In this document: positions 25,531 to 34,437 of the stretch, one piece after another | Position numbering within the stretch: position 1 is the stretch's first letter | How the letters are laid out: every line of letters begins with the position of its first letter | Assembly (NCBI RefSeq): GCF_028595305.1 | Contig: NZ_JAQQXS010000006.1 | Span: forward strand, 186,001-250,000 | DNA: 64,000 nt | Direction of reading: 5' to 3' | Origin: Roseateles koreensis | Lineage (GTDB): Bacteria > Pseudomonadota > Gammaproteobacteria > Burkholderiales > Burkholderiaceae_C | Notes under the pieces: model-generated | Database searches by the model: none | Told to the model about the DNA's origin: nothing | The model's input: the letters and a program-made list of their open reading frames with translations, nothing else | Position numbers and translations under genes: made by a program

Positions 25531-27102
25531 ATGCGGCGGCGCAGCTTGGCCTTGCTGGCCGCTTGCGGGTTTTCAGTTCTGTTGTCCAGCGTTCAAGCGG
25601 CACCTGAAGACAAGCCGCAAGCTGCAACTGTGACAAGTGAGGTGGCCGATATGTTTGTGATTGAAGGGACGGCAAGCTACCGCGAGCGTATTGCGCTGCC
25701 GCCCGCTGCCGTGCTGCATGTGAGCGTCTTGGATGTGTCCCTGGCCGACGCGCCGGCCAAGGTGCTGGCTCAGATTGACCGACCCTTGAACGGGGCGCAG
25801 GTGCCATTGCCCTTCAACTTCAAAATCCCAAAAGCTGCTGTCAACGCCCAGCATCGCTACGCTGTTCGTGCCACCATTGATCTGGACGGGAAACTTCTCT
25901 ACACCACCATGGACCACTACGGGGTGTTGACTCGGGAGCATGACAATCAACCCCGTATGCAGTTGCATGAGGTGTATCCGCCCTACAAAAAAACGACACA
26001 CCGTTCAAAACCCGCCGCGGTTACCGCCGACGTTGTGGCGAGCCTCAGCCTCCCTGGCGTGCAATTGCCGGCGAGCTTCACCGGCGTGTATCCTTGTGCA
26101 GATTGCCCGGGCATTTCTCAAACCCTGACGCTTCGGCCAGACGGCCTGTACCGGATGCGCAGTGTCTATCTGGGCAAGCCTTCGGCACCGTTTTCGCAGC
26201 AGGGACGTTGGTCGACCGAAAGCAACGGGCGCAACGGGCGAACCCTTGTGTTGCACCATGAAGCGGGGCAGCAATTTCTGGCAATTGATCGCGCAAGCCG
26301 CGCCGGGTCGGGTCCTGAAATCGAATTGCGGCAATTGGACATTCATGGGCAAGCCATTGCGTCAAAGCTGAACTACGTGCTCAAGTCCACTGCGCAGGTG
26401 GACGCCATTGTTGAGCCTTTGATCTGGCGCGGTGAGGTGGTCTATCAGGCCGATGCCGCCGTGTTCACCGACTGTCAGACGGGTTTACGCTGGCCTTTGC
26501 TGATGACGGGCGACTATGCCGCGTTGGAGAAAAGTTATGTGCAGCAGCGATCGGCACCCGGTGCCGCGCTGATGGTGCGATTTGAAGGCAGCCTGTCGAA
26601 GGTCGCAGGCGCGGCCGACCCTGACGGCGCCGCCCGTGAGCACCTTCGCGTTGATCGTTTCATCGAAGTACAGGCAGGGCAACGCTGTGGCGTCAAAGCC
26701 GTCATGAAGATGCCCGCTGTCGAGCAAAGCACCCCCAGCGGGAGCGATGTCAGCCTCGTCAATACCTACTGGAAATTGATCGCGATGGATGGTGAGTCCC
26801 AGCCCACGGGCCTGCATGCAATGCGTGACATCCAGATCACCCTGCACACACAAGACCATCGGGTCAGTGGTTTCTCTGGCTGCAACCGGTTGATGGGGCA
26901 GTACACCTTGAAGGACGATAGCCTGGTGTTTGCCGGCCTGGCAGGTACGCGCATGGCTTGCACGCCCGCGGCCATGGCAATCGAAAACAAGGTGCTGGCC
27001 CTCTTGGGCGCTACCACCCGCTTCCGCGTGCAGGGGCAGCAGCTGACCTTGCTTGCAGGGGACCAGGTGCTGGGGCGCTTTGTCGCGGTTTTTCTGCGTT
27101 GA
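25531..27102 (+). CDS. Exported YbaY - NlpE - META (HslJ) three-domain fusion
   Basis: A 523-residue exported protein. After the signal peptide (MRRRSLALLAACGFSVLLSS) come three recognisable units: a YbaY-like domain (VIEGTASYRERIALPPAAVLHVSVLDVS, residues about 40-145), an NlpE N-terminal-like domain with its CxxC (FTGVYPCADCPGISQTLTLRPDGLYRM, about 185-275), and a C-terminal META/HslJ domain (NTYWKLIAMDG, FSGCNRLMGQYTL, LAGTRMACTPAAMAIENKVLALL, about 410-520). NlpE senses envelope stress and HslJ is linked to heat and novobiocin resistance, so an envelope-stress role is plausible but inferred. No lipobox Cys is evident at the signal-peptide end. Confidence 0.8.
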   Translation: MRRRSLALLAACGFSVLLSSVQAAPEDKPQAATVTSEVADMFVIEGTASYRERIALPPAAVLHVSVLDVSLADAPAKVLAQIDRPLNGAQVPLPFNFKIPKAAVNAQHRYAVRATIDLDGKLLYTTMDHYGVLTREHDNQPRMQLHEVYPPYKKTTHRSKPAAVTADVVASLSLPGVQLPASFTGVYPCADCPGISQTLTLRPDGLYRMRSVYLGKPSAPFSQQGRWSTESNGRNGRTLVLHHEAGQQFLAIDRASRAGSGPEIELRQLDIHGQAIASKLNYVLKSTAQVDAIVEPLIWRGEVVYQADAAVFTDCQTGLRWPLLMTGDYAALEKSYVQQRSAPGAALMVRFEGSLSKVAGAADPDGAAREHLRVDRFIEVQAGQRCGVKAVMKMPAVEQSTPSGSDVSLVNTYWKLIAMDGESQPTGLHAMRDIQITLHTQDHRVSGFSGCNRLMGQYTLKDDSLVFAGLAGTRMACTPAAMAIENKVLALLGATTRFRVQGQQLTLLAGDQVLGRFVAVFLR

Positions 27103-27116
27103 CGATGCCCAGCGCT

Positions 27117-27136
27117 TTCAATTCAATTCAATTCGA
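27117..27136. repeat. Pentanucleotide repeat TTCAA x3 plus TTCGA
   Basis: Three exact TTCAA units followed by a one-base variant lie in the gap between the fusion gene and the next periplasmic protein gene. The tract is short and may be chance, but it sits in a 68-bp region likely to hold a promoter. Confidence 0.5.
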
Positions 27137-27170
27137 CTCATTTCATTGAACAACAGAACGGGAGTATGCG

Positions 27171-27800
27171 ATGAACACAAATCAATTCAACACAGTCAAG
27201 CGCGGTAGCCTTGCCTTGGCCTTGCTGGCCAGCTTGGTCGCGATCACCGGCCTGGCCTCGGCACAGGAGCCCACGGTCACTGCGGTGTCGGCCTCCAAGG
27301 GCAATGTGCGCATCAAGGGCGGCGAGGTGGACCTGCGCGCCAAGGTGGTTGAGCTCGACATCGCTCAGCGCACGGTGGTGCTGCGCAACAGCAAGGGCAA
27401 GTTGGTGCATGTTGATGTGCCCGCCTCGGTCGAGAATTTCGATCAAGTGCATGTTGGTGACGAGTTGTTGATCCGTTATGCAGCGGCGGTGGCCGTCGCC
27501 TTGGAGCCCACGGCGCAAACCACGGGCATTCGTGAGCGCGTGGTGACCGACACCCAAGGCAGCGGTTCAGCAGGCGGTTTGCCCAGCACCAGCGCTGGCC
27601 GCAAGATCGAGTTGTTGGCCGTGGTGGAGGGCGTTGATCGCAAGGCTCGGGTGGTGACCCTGCGCGGCGTCAAACGCACACTGGAAGTGACAGCGCCCGA
27701 CAATGTCGATCTGGCCAAGATCAAGGTCGGGCAAGAGGTGCGTGCTGTGTTCGTTGAAGCGGCCGCCGTCAGCGTGGTGCGCCGCGCCAAATCCAAGTAA
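27171..27800 (+). CDS. Periplasmic protein with an internal duplication
   Basis: A 209-residue exported protein. The signal peptide ends near GLASAQ. The mature part contains two copies of a roughly 50-residue beta-rich unit: VVELDIAQRTVVLRNSKGKL...VHVGDELLIRYAAAVAV (about 58-108) and VVEGVDRKARVVTLRGVKRT...IKVGQEVRAVFVEAAAVSV (about 146-200). The pattern (a turn, VxL, then VGxE/D) resembles small OB- or DUF5666-like units. Function unknown. It precedes a lipoprotein gene by 90 bp on the same strand. Confidence 0.75.
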   Translation: MNTNQFNTVKRGSLALALLASLVAITGLASAQEPTVTAVSASKGNVRIKGGEVDLRAKVVELDIAQRTVVLRNSKGKLVHVDVPASVENFDQVHVGDELLIRYAAAVAVALEPTAQTTGIRERVVTDTQGSGSAGGLPSTSAGRKIELLAVVEGVDRKARVVTLRGVKRTLEVTAPDNVDLAKIKVGQEVRAVFVEAAAVSVVRRAKSK

Positions 27801-27890
27801 ATCAACGGGCCCGTCTAACCTCGGTCAAAACAGCTGGCGAGCCCTGGGCGGTCGCTCATCGGGCCACCACATCAGAAAGAGAGCGTTCTC

Positions 27891-28490
27891 ATGAAACAAA
27901 ATCTGAACTTGCGCCGGGTGATGGGTGCCGCTACCTTTGCGGTCGCCTTGTTGCTGGGCGGTTGCGCCAGCGGCCCTGAGGTGCGCACGGGCGTCGCCGA
28001 AGGGGCCAACTTCACGGCCTACAAGACCTTCGGTTTTGCGTCGCCCCTGGGCACCGACCGTGGCGGCTACCAAAGCATGGTGTCGCAGTACCTGAAGGCC
28101 GCCACCCAGCATGAAATGGAAGCACGTGGCCTGCGTTATGACGCAACGTCGCCCGACTTGCTGGTCAACTTCAATGCGGCCTTGAACGAAAAAATGCGCG
28201 TCTCCACGATGCCAGCGCCCACCATGGGCATGGGTTACTACGGCTATCGTGCGGGCTTGTACAGCCCCTGGCCGATGTACCGCGATGAAACTACGGTCAC
28301 GACCTACAAAGAGGGCACGCTCAATATCGACGTGATCGACGCCGCACACAAGCAAATGGTGTGGGAGGCGGTGGTCAAGGACAGCGTGACGGAGAAGGAC
28401 ATCGAACAAGTCCGGCTAAGCATTGATGCCGCTGTGGCCGCCGCTTTTGCCAAATTCCCGGTGGCCGCACCGGGCGGCGCCAGTCAGTAA
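27891..28490 (+). CDS. DUF4136 family lipoprotein
   Basis: A 199-residue lipoprotein. The lipobox is LLLGGCASG, with Cys at about position 25. The DUF4136 domain follows: FTAYKTFGFASPLG, a helix YLKAATQHEMEARGLRYDATSPDLLVNFNA, then the glycine/tyrosine-rich MGMGYYGYRAGLYSPWP and the GTLNIDVIDAAHKQMVWEAVVKD strand pair. The family is widespread in proteobacterial envelopes with unknown function. ATG at 27891 has GAGAG about 8 bases upstream. Confidence 0.88.
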   Translation: MKQNLNLRRVMGAATFAVALLLGGCASGPEVRTGVAEGANFTAYKTFGFASPLGTDRGGYQSMVSQYLKAATQHEMEARGLRYDATSPDLLVNFNAALNEKMRVSTMPAPTMGMGYYGYRAGLYSPWPMYRDETTVTTYKEGTLNIDVIDAAHKQMVWEAVVKDSVTEKDIEQVRLSIDAAVAAAFAKFPVAAPGGASQ

Positions 28491-28606
28491 GTGTTCAGTG
28501 CCCGCATTGAAGAAAATCGGTGCCGGGCCCGAAATATTTTGCTGAAAGCCGGAAAATTCAGGTCCAATGCCCGGGTTTTCTGACGCTTTCGATATCAAGA
28601 ATCAAC

Positions 28607-29071
28607 ATGACCCTCAAGCGAATCCTTCTCAGCCTGCTGGTATTGGCCCTGCTGATCACGGCGTATTTCTGGTTTTTCACGCGTTGGAGCTACTCCTCGG
28701 GCGAGCGCGCCGGCTGGATTCAAAAGCTTTCCTACAAAGGCTGGATCTGCAAAACCTGGGAAGGTGAGGTCGCCTTGGTGTCTTTGCCCGGCACATCTTC
28801 AGTGGAGAAGTTCGTGTTCACCGTGTTGGACGACAAAGTCGCGGCCGAGCTGAACGCCGTGATGGGGCGCCGTGTCACCCTGCACTACGAACAAAAGGTG
28901 GGCTTGCCCACCAGCTGTTTTGGTGAAACCCGCAATTACGTGACGGGTGTGGCGATTGCCAACGACATTTCGATTTCACCGGGCGTCATCGTGCAAACGC
29001 CTGAAGGGCAGGCGGCTGATGCAGCAGCTGCGGCCTCGGCTGCGCAGGCGGGCTCGGCAGCGCAACATTGA
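28607..29071 (+). CDS. Single-pass membrane protein of unknown function
   Basis: A 154-residue protein with one N-terminal transmembrane helix (ILLSLLVLALLITAYFWFF) followed by a periplasmic domain with YSSGERAGWIQKLSYKGWICKTWEGEVALVSLPG, a Cys pair (GWICK and PTSCFG) and an Ala-rich C-terminal tail. The GERAGW..KLS.KGW.CKTWEGE phrase is conserved in small proteobacterial proteins without an assigned role. ATG at 28607. It is followed by a strong terminator. Confidence 0.7.
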   Translation: MTLKRILLSLLVLALLITAYFWFFTRWSYSSGERAGWIQKLSYKGWICKTWEGEVALVSLPGTSSVEKFVFTVLDDKVAAELNAVMGRRVTLHYEQKVGLPTSCFGETRNYVTGVAIANDISISPGVIVQTPEGQAADAAAAASAAQAGSAAQH

Positions 29072-29122
29072 TGCTTGAAATGCCGGCCGACGTGCTGGCT
29101 GAATTGCTGACTTGAACCCCCG

Positions 29123-29153
29123 ACAGCCCCGGATTGCCTCCGGGGCTGTTTTG
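29123..29153 (+). terminator. Intrinsic terminator
   Basis: ACAGCCCCGG (29123-29132) pairs with CCGGGGCTGT (29140-29149) across a 7-base loop, followed by TTTG and further T. It lies 51 bp after the membrane-protein gene and just before the end of the convergent ABC exporter. Confidence 0.85.
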
Positions 29154-29173
29154 TTTCCCGCATCAAGTTTGTT

Positions 29174-31021
29174 TCAAGGCTGTTTCAGGTCGAACTGTAG
29201 TGCGGCCAGGCGGGCGTAGAGGCCGCCTTTGGCCGTGAGCTCGGTGTGCGTGCCTTGCTCGACGATTTGCCCATGCTCCATCACGATGATGCGGTCGGCG
29301 CGTTGCACGGTGGCCAGACGGTGGGCAATCACCAGGGTGGTGCGGTCTTGCATCGCGGCTTCCAGCGCGGCTTGCACCACGCGTTCGCTTTCAGCGTCCA
29401 GGGCGCTGGTGGCTTCGTCCAACAGCAGGAGCGGCGGGTTTTTCAACATCGCACGGGCGATGCTGATTCGCTGCCGTTGCCCGCCAGACAATCTCACGCC
29501 GCGTTCGCCCAAAAAGGTTTGGTAGCCCTCGGGTAGCTTGCGGATGAAGTCATCGGCAAACGCGGCTTTGGCGGCGGCGATGACTTCGTCGTCGCTGGCA
29601 TCGGGCCGCCCATAACGGATGTTTTCCATGGCGCTGCTGGAAAACACCACGCTGTCTTGCGGCACCAAGCCGATGCTGCCCCGCAAGTCATGCAGGTTGA
29701 GCTCACGGGTGTCCACGCCATTCAAGCGGATGCTCCCTTGCTGAGCGTCATAGAAGCGCAGCAGCAGTTGGAACACGGTGCTTTTGCCCGCACCGCTGGG
29801 GCCCACCAAGGCGACGGTTTCTCCCGGTGCAATGTCGAGATTGAAGGCCTGCAAAGTCGCTGTTTGCGGGCGCGACGGGTAGTTGAACTGCAAATTTTGC
29901 AAGCTCAGGGCCGTGCCGCCTTGCACCAGTGGCAGCGCACGCGGTTGTGCGGGCTCACGCACGGGTGAGCGGCTGGCGAGCAACTCCATCAGCCGCTCCA
30001 TGGCACCTGCGGCGCGCAGCACTTCGCCGTACACCTCGGCCAGTACCGCCACGCTGCTGATCATCAAAATCGCGTACACCACGGTCTGCCCGAGATGGCC
30101 GGCCGAGATGCGCCCCGCCATCACCGCCTGCGTGCCTTCATACAAACCCCAAAGCAGGGCGGCGAAGGTGGCGGTGATGATGAACGCCACCAAGCCGGCG
30201 CGCATGCGGGTGCGTTTGCGGGCCGTTTCGAAGGCGCGCTCGCTGGCTTGCGAAAAGCGATTCGCTTCCCCGTTCTCCTGGGTGTAGCTTTGCACCACCG
30301 GCACGGCGTTGAGCACCTCGGCGGCGATGGCGCTGGTGTCTGCCACGCGGTCTTGGCTGGCACGGCTGAGCTTGCGCACCCGGCGACCAAAATAAATGGC
30401 CGGCATCACCACCAACAGCAAAATGCCCAGCACCTGCATCATCACCACCGGATTGGTGGCCACAAGCATGACCATGGCGCCAATGCCCATCACCGTGCTG
30501 CGCAAGCCCATCGAAAAGCTCGAACCCACAACGGTTTGCACCACCGTGGTGTCGGTGGTGATGCGGCTGAGTACTTCGCCGGTTTGTGTGGTTTCAAAAA
30601 ACTCAGGGCTTTGGCGAATCACGTGGCGGTATACCGCATTGCGCAGGTCGGCCGTGACCCGCTCGCCCAGCCAGGTCACCGTGTAGAAGCGCAGGGCTGA
30701 AAAAACACCCAGGGCCGCGCCCACGCCAAACAAGGCGAGAAAGTGCTCGCGCATCGCCATCAGGCGGTCGCCGGGTTGGGCACTCACCATGCCTTGATCC
30801 ACCAAGCCGCGAAGGGCCAGGGGAAAGGCCAGAGTGGCCAAGGCCGCCATCACCAAAAAGACCAGTGCGGCGGCAATGCGCCAGCGGTAGGGGTGCAAAA
30901 AGGGCAGCAAGCCACTCAAGGCACGCCGCTGGGCGTCAGCGTTAGCCTTGGCGGCTGCTAGGTCTGCCGGATCGGCAGCTTGGGGGGCTTGGGGCAATAT
31001 CGATTGCGATGATTGGGGCAT
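29174..31021 (-). CDS. ABC exporter, fused membrane and ATPase domains (MsbA/LmrA-like)
   Basis: A 615-residue half-transporter that works as a homodimer. Residues about 40-330 form the six-helix exporter domain (ABC_membrane, with ELVSRITTDT-like VLSRITTDTTVVQTVVG). The ATPase follows with Walker A LVGPSGAGKST, signature LSGGQRQRISIARAML, Walker B LLLLDEATSALDAESE and switch His in LVIAHRLATV. It is similar to lipid or multidrug exporters. The start is ATG at 31021, or an in-frame ATG at 31069. It is divergent from marR, with a 14-bp palindrome in between, so it may also be MarR-controlled. Confidence 0.92.
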   Translation of the reverse strand: MPQSSQSILPQAPQAADPADLAAAKANADAQRRALSGLLPFLHPYRWRIAAALVFLVMAALATLAFPLALRGLVDQGMVSAQPGDRLMAMREHFLALFGVGAALGVFSALRFYTVTWLGERVTADLRNAVYRHVIRQSPEFFETTQTGEVLSRITTDTTVVQTVVGSSFSMGLRSTVMGIGAMVMLVATNPVVMMQVLGILLLVVMPAIYFGRRVRKLSRASQDRVADTSAIAAEVLNAVPVVQSYTQENGEANRFSQASERAFETARKRTRMRAGLVAFIITATFAALLWGLYEGTQAVMAGRISAGHLGQTVVYAILMISSVAVLAEVYGEVLRAAGAMERLMELLASRSPVREPAQPRALPLVQGGTALSLQNLQFNYPSRPQTATLQAFNLDIAPGETVALVGPSGAGKSTVFQLLLRFYDAQQGSIRLNGVDTRELNLHDLRGSIGLVPQDSVVFSSSAMENIRYGRPDASDDEVIAAAKAAFADDFIRKLPEGYQTFLGERGVRLSGGQRQRISIARAMLKNPPLLLLDEATSALDAESERVVQAALEAAMQDRTTLVIAHRLATVQRADRIIVMEHGQIVEQGTHTELTAKGGLYARLAALQFDLKQP

Positions 31022-31121
31022 GTGGTGTGGGGCAGAGCTGCGGGTGTGGTGCCAGTCTATGTGGAGCATGTGGCGGGAATACCAAGGCGTGGTGAAAGGT
31101 CTTTTAATTGCATTGACAATG

Positions 31122-31135
31122 ATTGCCTAGGCAAT
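31122..31135. promoter_or_regulatory. MarR-type operator palindrome
   Basis: ATTGCCTAGGCAAT is a perfect 14-bp palindrome in the gap between the ABC exporter and marR, 38 bp before the marR start. Size, symmetry and position match MarR-family operators. A further AATTGCATTGACAAT stretch lies immediately upstream. Binding is inferred. Confidence 0.65.
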
Positions 31136-31173
31136 TAAATTTATGCCTTTCATTTGCCTGAGCTTTATCCGCC

Positions 31174-31674
31174 ATGCCGCACGCCAAGCAATCGTTCTAT
31201 AACGCTGAAAACTACACCCGTGACGAAAGTGTGGGTTGGCTGCTGCGCAAGCTCAAACAGTCCATCGTTCAGCAAGCCGATTTGCAACTGCACCACGTGG
31301 GCCTCACCCACGCGCAGTGGGCCCCCTTGATCAATTTGCGACTGTGTGGGCCAAGGTCCACTGTGGCACTAGGCCGTGAATTGGGCACCGACGCCGGGGC
31401 ATTGACCCGTTTGCTCGATCGACTGGAAGCCAAAAACCTGGTCAAACGCGAGCGCTGCAACGACGACCGCCGGGTGGTCACCGTGTCTCTCAGCGAAGAA
31501 GGCCGGCGCATCACCGCCGAACTGCCTGCTGTGCTGGCCGATGTGTACAACGCTCACCTCAAAGGATTTTCCGAGCAGGAGTGGCGCCTGTTGTTGAACC
31601 TCTTGCAACGAATGATTGACAACGGCGAGGCGCTGCGTGGAGCAGGCCCTGCCGCAACCCCCCAAGGCGAATAG
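31174..31674 (+). CDS. MarR-family transcriptional regulator
   Basis: A 166-residue winged-helix repressor. The recognition region is GRELGTDAGALTRLLDRLEAKNLVKRERCNDDRRVVTVSLSEEGRRI, with the DxR wing motif. It is the first gene of a four-gene operon with NodT, EmrA and EmrB genes (13 bp to the next gene), the classic EmrR-like layout in which the regulator senses exported drugs. A perfect palindrome upstream is its likely operator. Confidence 0.93.
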   Translation: MPHAKQSFYNAENYTRDESVGWLLRKLKQSIVQQADLQLHHVGLTHAQWAPLINLRLCGPRSTVALGRELGTDAGALTRLLDRLEAKNLVKRERCNDDRRVVTVSLSEEGRRITAELPAVLADVYNAHLKGFSEQEWRLLLNLLQRMIDNGEALRGAGPAATPQGE

Positions 31675-31686
31675 CCTATTCAAGCC

Positions 31687-33135
31687 ATGACGAAGCTGTA
31701 TCCCAATACCTCAAACATCCCCCAAGGTCGGACCTTGCTTCCGCTCGCTGCGGCCCTGAGTGCTGCGCTGGCCTTGGCGGCGTGCGCGCCCATTCCGCAG
31801 CTCAAACCTGCGGCCCAGGCGATTGACGCCAGCCAACTGGGCCTGCCCGCTCAAACCAGCCCAGCGCCTTCGGAGCTGACCCGCGCGTCGGCGTGGTGGG
31901 TGGCGCTGCGCGACCCGCAGTTGGATACGATTATCCAGCGCACCTTGGCGCAATCCCCCAGCTTGGCTGCCGCCCGGGCGCGCATTGATCGGGCCGAGGC
32001 GCAAATTGAAAGCGCCAAGGCGGCCGACCGGGTCACCGTCGGCGCCGGGTTTGATGCCACGTATCAGCGCTTTCCTGAGCACAGCCTGTATCCGCCGCCT
32101 TATGGCGGCAGCCTGCGCACCATGTCCACCGTTCAGGGTGAAGTCCATTACGACTGGGACTTTTTTGGCCGTCATGCGGCGGAACTGAATATGGCCTTGG
32201 GCCAGGCCAAGGCCGGTGAGGCCGATCAAGCGGCGGCAGCGTTGATGCTGTCAGCTCAGGTGGCGCGTAGCTATCTGGCTCTGGGCCGCGTGCTGGCTCA
32301 GAAAACGCTGTTGACCCAGCAGATCAACGAGCGTGAAGAAGCGCTCAGCCTGGTGCGCCAACGCGTTGTAGCCGGTCTGGATAACGCGCAAGACAAGCGC
32401 ACGGCCGAGTCGCCCCTGCCTGAATTGCGGCGTCAAGCCCTCGTGCTGGATGAACAAGCCGGTGCCCTGCGTCAAATGCTGGCAAGCCTGAGCGTGCAAG
32501 ACGCCAGCGCCTTGCGCGAGCTGGCCCCCAAGCTGCCGCAAACCTTGCCCATGGCGGCGCAAGGTCCAGGCTTAGATCTGCTGGGGCGGCGCCCCGACGT
32601 GATCGCTGCGCGCTGGCGTGTGGAGGCCGCCGGCCATCAAGTGGCGCTGGCCCGCAGCCAGTTTTATCCCAACGTCAGCCTCAGCGCGTTTGCAGGCTAC
32701 AGCGCCATCGGGCTGGACAAATTGCTGCAGGCCGGCAGCTTGCAGTACGGCTTGGGCCCATCGATTCGCTTGCCTTTGTTTGACACGGGCCGACTGAGTG
32801 CGCAGTTGCAAGGCTCCGCCGCGGAAGTGGACGCCGCCGTGGCCGCCTACAACGGCGCGGTGCTGGACGCGGTGCGCGACGCCAGCGACCAACTGCGCAC
32901 CGTGCAATCGCTGCAGGAGCAACAGCGTGAGCAAGCCAATCTGCTGCAAAACGCACAGGCCAGCACCGAGTTGCAGACACAGCGTTTCAACGCTGGCTTG
33001 GGCAACAAATTGGCGGTGCTCAACGCACATGGTGCAGTTCTGCAGCAACAACGCATGGCGCTGGACTTGCAAGGCCAGTTGCTGGAGTCCCAGGTCAGCC
33101 TGGTGCGCGCCCTCGGGGGCGATTGGCACGAATGA
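31687..33135 (+). CDS. NodT-family outer-membrane efflux lipoprotein
   Basis: A 482-residue TolC-like outer-membrane channel with a lipobox (ALALAACAPIP). It contains the two OEP repeats, each with long helices (for example IDRAEAQIESAKAADRVTVGAGFDATYQRFPEHS and LLGRRPDVIAARWRVEAAGHQVALARSQFYPNVSLSAFAGY), the second bearing the LGRRPDV family signature. It provides the exit duct of the EmrAB-type pump encoded downstream. Confidence 0.93.
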   Translation: MTKLYPNTSNIPQGRTLLPLAAALSAALALAACAPIPQLKPAAQAIDASQLGLPAQTSPAPSELTRASAWWVALRDPQLDTIIQRTLAQSPSLAAARARIDRAEAQIESAKAADRVTVGAGFDATYQRFPEHSLYPPPYGGSLRTMSTVQGEVHYDWDFFGRHAAELNMALGQAKAGEADQAAAALMLSAQVARSYLALGRVLAQKTLLTQQINEREEALSLVRQRVVAGLDNAQDKRTAESPLPELRRQALVLDEQAGALRQMLASLSVQDASALRELAPKLPQTLPMAAQGPGLDLLGRRPDVIAARWRVEAAGHQVALARSQFYPNVSLSAFAGYSAIGLDKLLQAGSLQYGLGPSIRLPLFDTGRLSAQLQGSAAEVDAAVAAYNGAVLDAVRDASDQLRTVQSLQEQQREQANLLQNAQASTELQTQRFNAGLGNKLAVLNAHGAVLQQQRMALDLQGQLLESQVSLVRALGGDWHE

Positions 33136-33186
33136 CCGTGCACGCACGCTGACCCACCCATCTCACAAATTCAACATCACATCGTC

Positions 33187-34434
33187 ATGAGCGCATCTGA
33201 AATCAACAACGCCGCCGCCAAGTCAAACCGCAAGACTGCACTGACCGCGATCAGCATCGCCGTCATCCTGGGCCTGGGTGCTTACGGGGTCTACCATTGG
33301 ATGGTGGGTAGCCGCGTCGAGCAAACCGACAACGCCTACGTCAACGCCAACGTCGTGCAAATTACCCCCCTCGTTGGCGGTACCGTGCGCGCGGTCAATG
33401 TCGACGACACCGACTTCGTCAAGGCCGGGCAGTCCTTGGTCAGCCTGGATCCGGCTGACACCCGCGTAGCGCTGGACCAAGCCGAGAGTCAGCTGGCCCA
33501 AACCGTTAGAGAAGTGCGCACCCTGTATGCAAACAATGCCACGCTGGAGTCGCAGATTCGCAGCCGGGAGGCCGATCTGACCCGTGCGCAAAGTGAGCTG
33601 CAGCGCCTGCAGGCTGACGTTCAACGCCGCCAGCCCTTGTTGAGCACCGGCGCCATCGGCAAAGAAGAGCTGGACCACGCCAACGCCCAAGTGGCAACCG
33701 GCAAGGCTGCCGTGGCCGCTGCGCAATCGGCCCTGCAAGCGGCGCAGGAGCAGCTGTCGTCGAACCAAGTGCTGACCGATGGCCTCCCAGTGGCCGACCA
33801 CCCCAACGTGCAACGTGCAGCGGGCAAGCTGCGCGAGGCCTATCTGGCCCAACAGCGCACCGAGTTGCTGGCACCCGTGGACGGCTGGGTGGCACGCCGC
33901 TCGGTTCAGCTCGGCCAGCGCGTGGCCGCCGGCTCGCCGTTGATGGCGGTGGTGGGCTTGCAGCAAGCCTGGGTGGATGCCAACTTCAAGGAGGGGCAAG
34001 TCGCCCGCCTGCGCATCGGCCAACCGGCCAAGCTGGTTGCCGACGTTTATGGCAGCAAAGTTGAATTCCAGGGCAAAGTGGTGGGCTTGTCCGCCGGCAC
34101 GGGTGCGGCCTTCGCGCTGCTGCCCGCGCAAAACGCCACCGGCAACTGGATCAAGGTGGTTCAGCGCGTGCCCGTGCGGATCGCGTTGGACCCGGCACAA
34201 CTGGCGGCGCATCCCCTGCGTGTCGGCCTGTCGATGAACGTGAGCATCGATGTGCAAGACCAAAGCGGCGCCAGCCTGACCGGCGCCACGGCGCAAAGCG
34301 CTGGCGCCAGCAAGACCACCATCTACGACAAGGTGGATGCCGCTGCCGACGCAGACGTGGCCCGCATCATCAAGGCGAACCTGGGGCAGGCCAAGCCCAT
34401 GGCCAAAGCCGCCCTCAAGAAGGCGCAGGGCTGA
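33187..34434 (+). CDS. emrA: EmrA-type membrane fusion protein
   Basis: A 415-residue periplasmic adaptor (HlyD/EmrA family). One N-terminal TM helix (TAISIAVILGLGAYGVYHWMV) is followed by the barrel-sandwich strand QTDNAYVNANVVQITPLVGGTVRAVNVDDTDFVKAGQSLVSLD, a long coiled-coil hairpin (about 90-210) and the returning LLAPVDGWVARRSVQLGQRVAAGSPLMAVV. It bridges EmrB and the NodT channel. It has 52 bp to the upstream gene and 3 bp to emrB. Confidence 0.93.
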   Translation: MSASEINNAAAKSNRKTALTAISIAVILGLGAYGVYHWMVGSRVEQTDNAYVNANVVQITPLVGGTVRAVNVDDTDFVKAGQSLVSLDPADTRVALDQAESQLAQTVREVRTLYANNATLESQIRSREADLTRAQSELQRLQADVQRRQPLLSTGAIGKEELDHANAQVATGKAAVAAAQSALQAAQEQLSSNQVLTDGLPVADHPNVQRAAGKLREAYLAQQRTELLAPVDGWVARRSVQLGQRVAAGSPLMAVVGLQQAWVDANFKEGQVARLRIGQPAKLVADVYGSKVEFQGKVVGLSAGTGAAFALLPAQNATGNWIKVVQRVPVRIALDPAQLAAHPLRVGLSMNVSIDVQDQSGASLTGATAQSAGASKTTIYDKVDAAADADVARIIKANLGQAKPMAKAALKKAQG

Positions 34435-34437
34435 GCC

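Noticed and set aside
30630-30640. GTATAC inside the ABC exporter coding region
   Set aside because: The flanking bases (GCGGTATACCGC) do not match ATGTATACAT and there is no promoter context.
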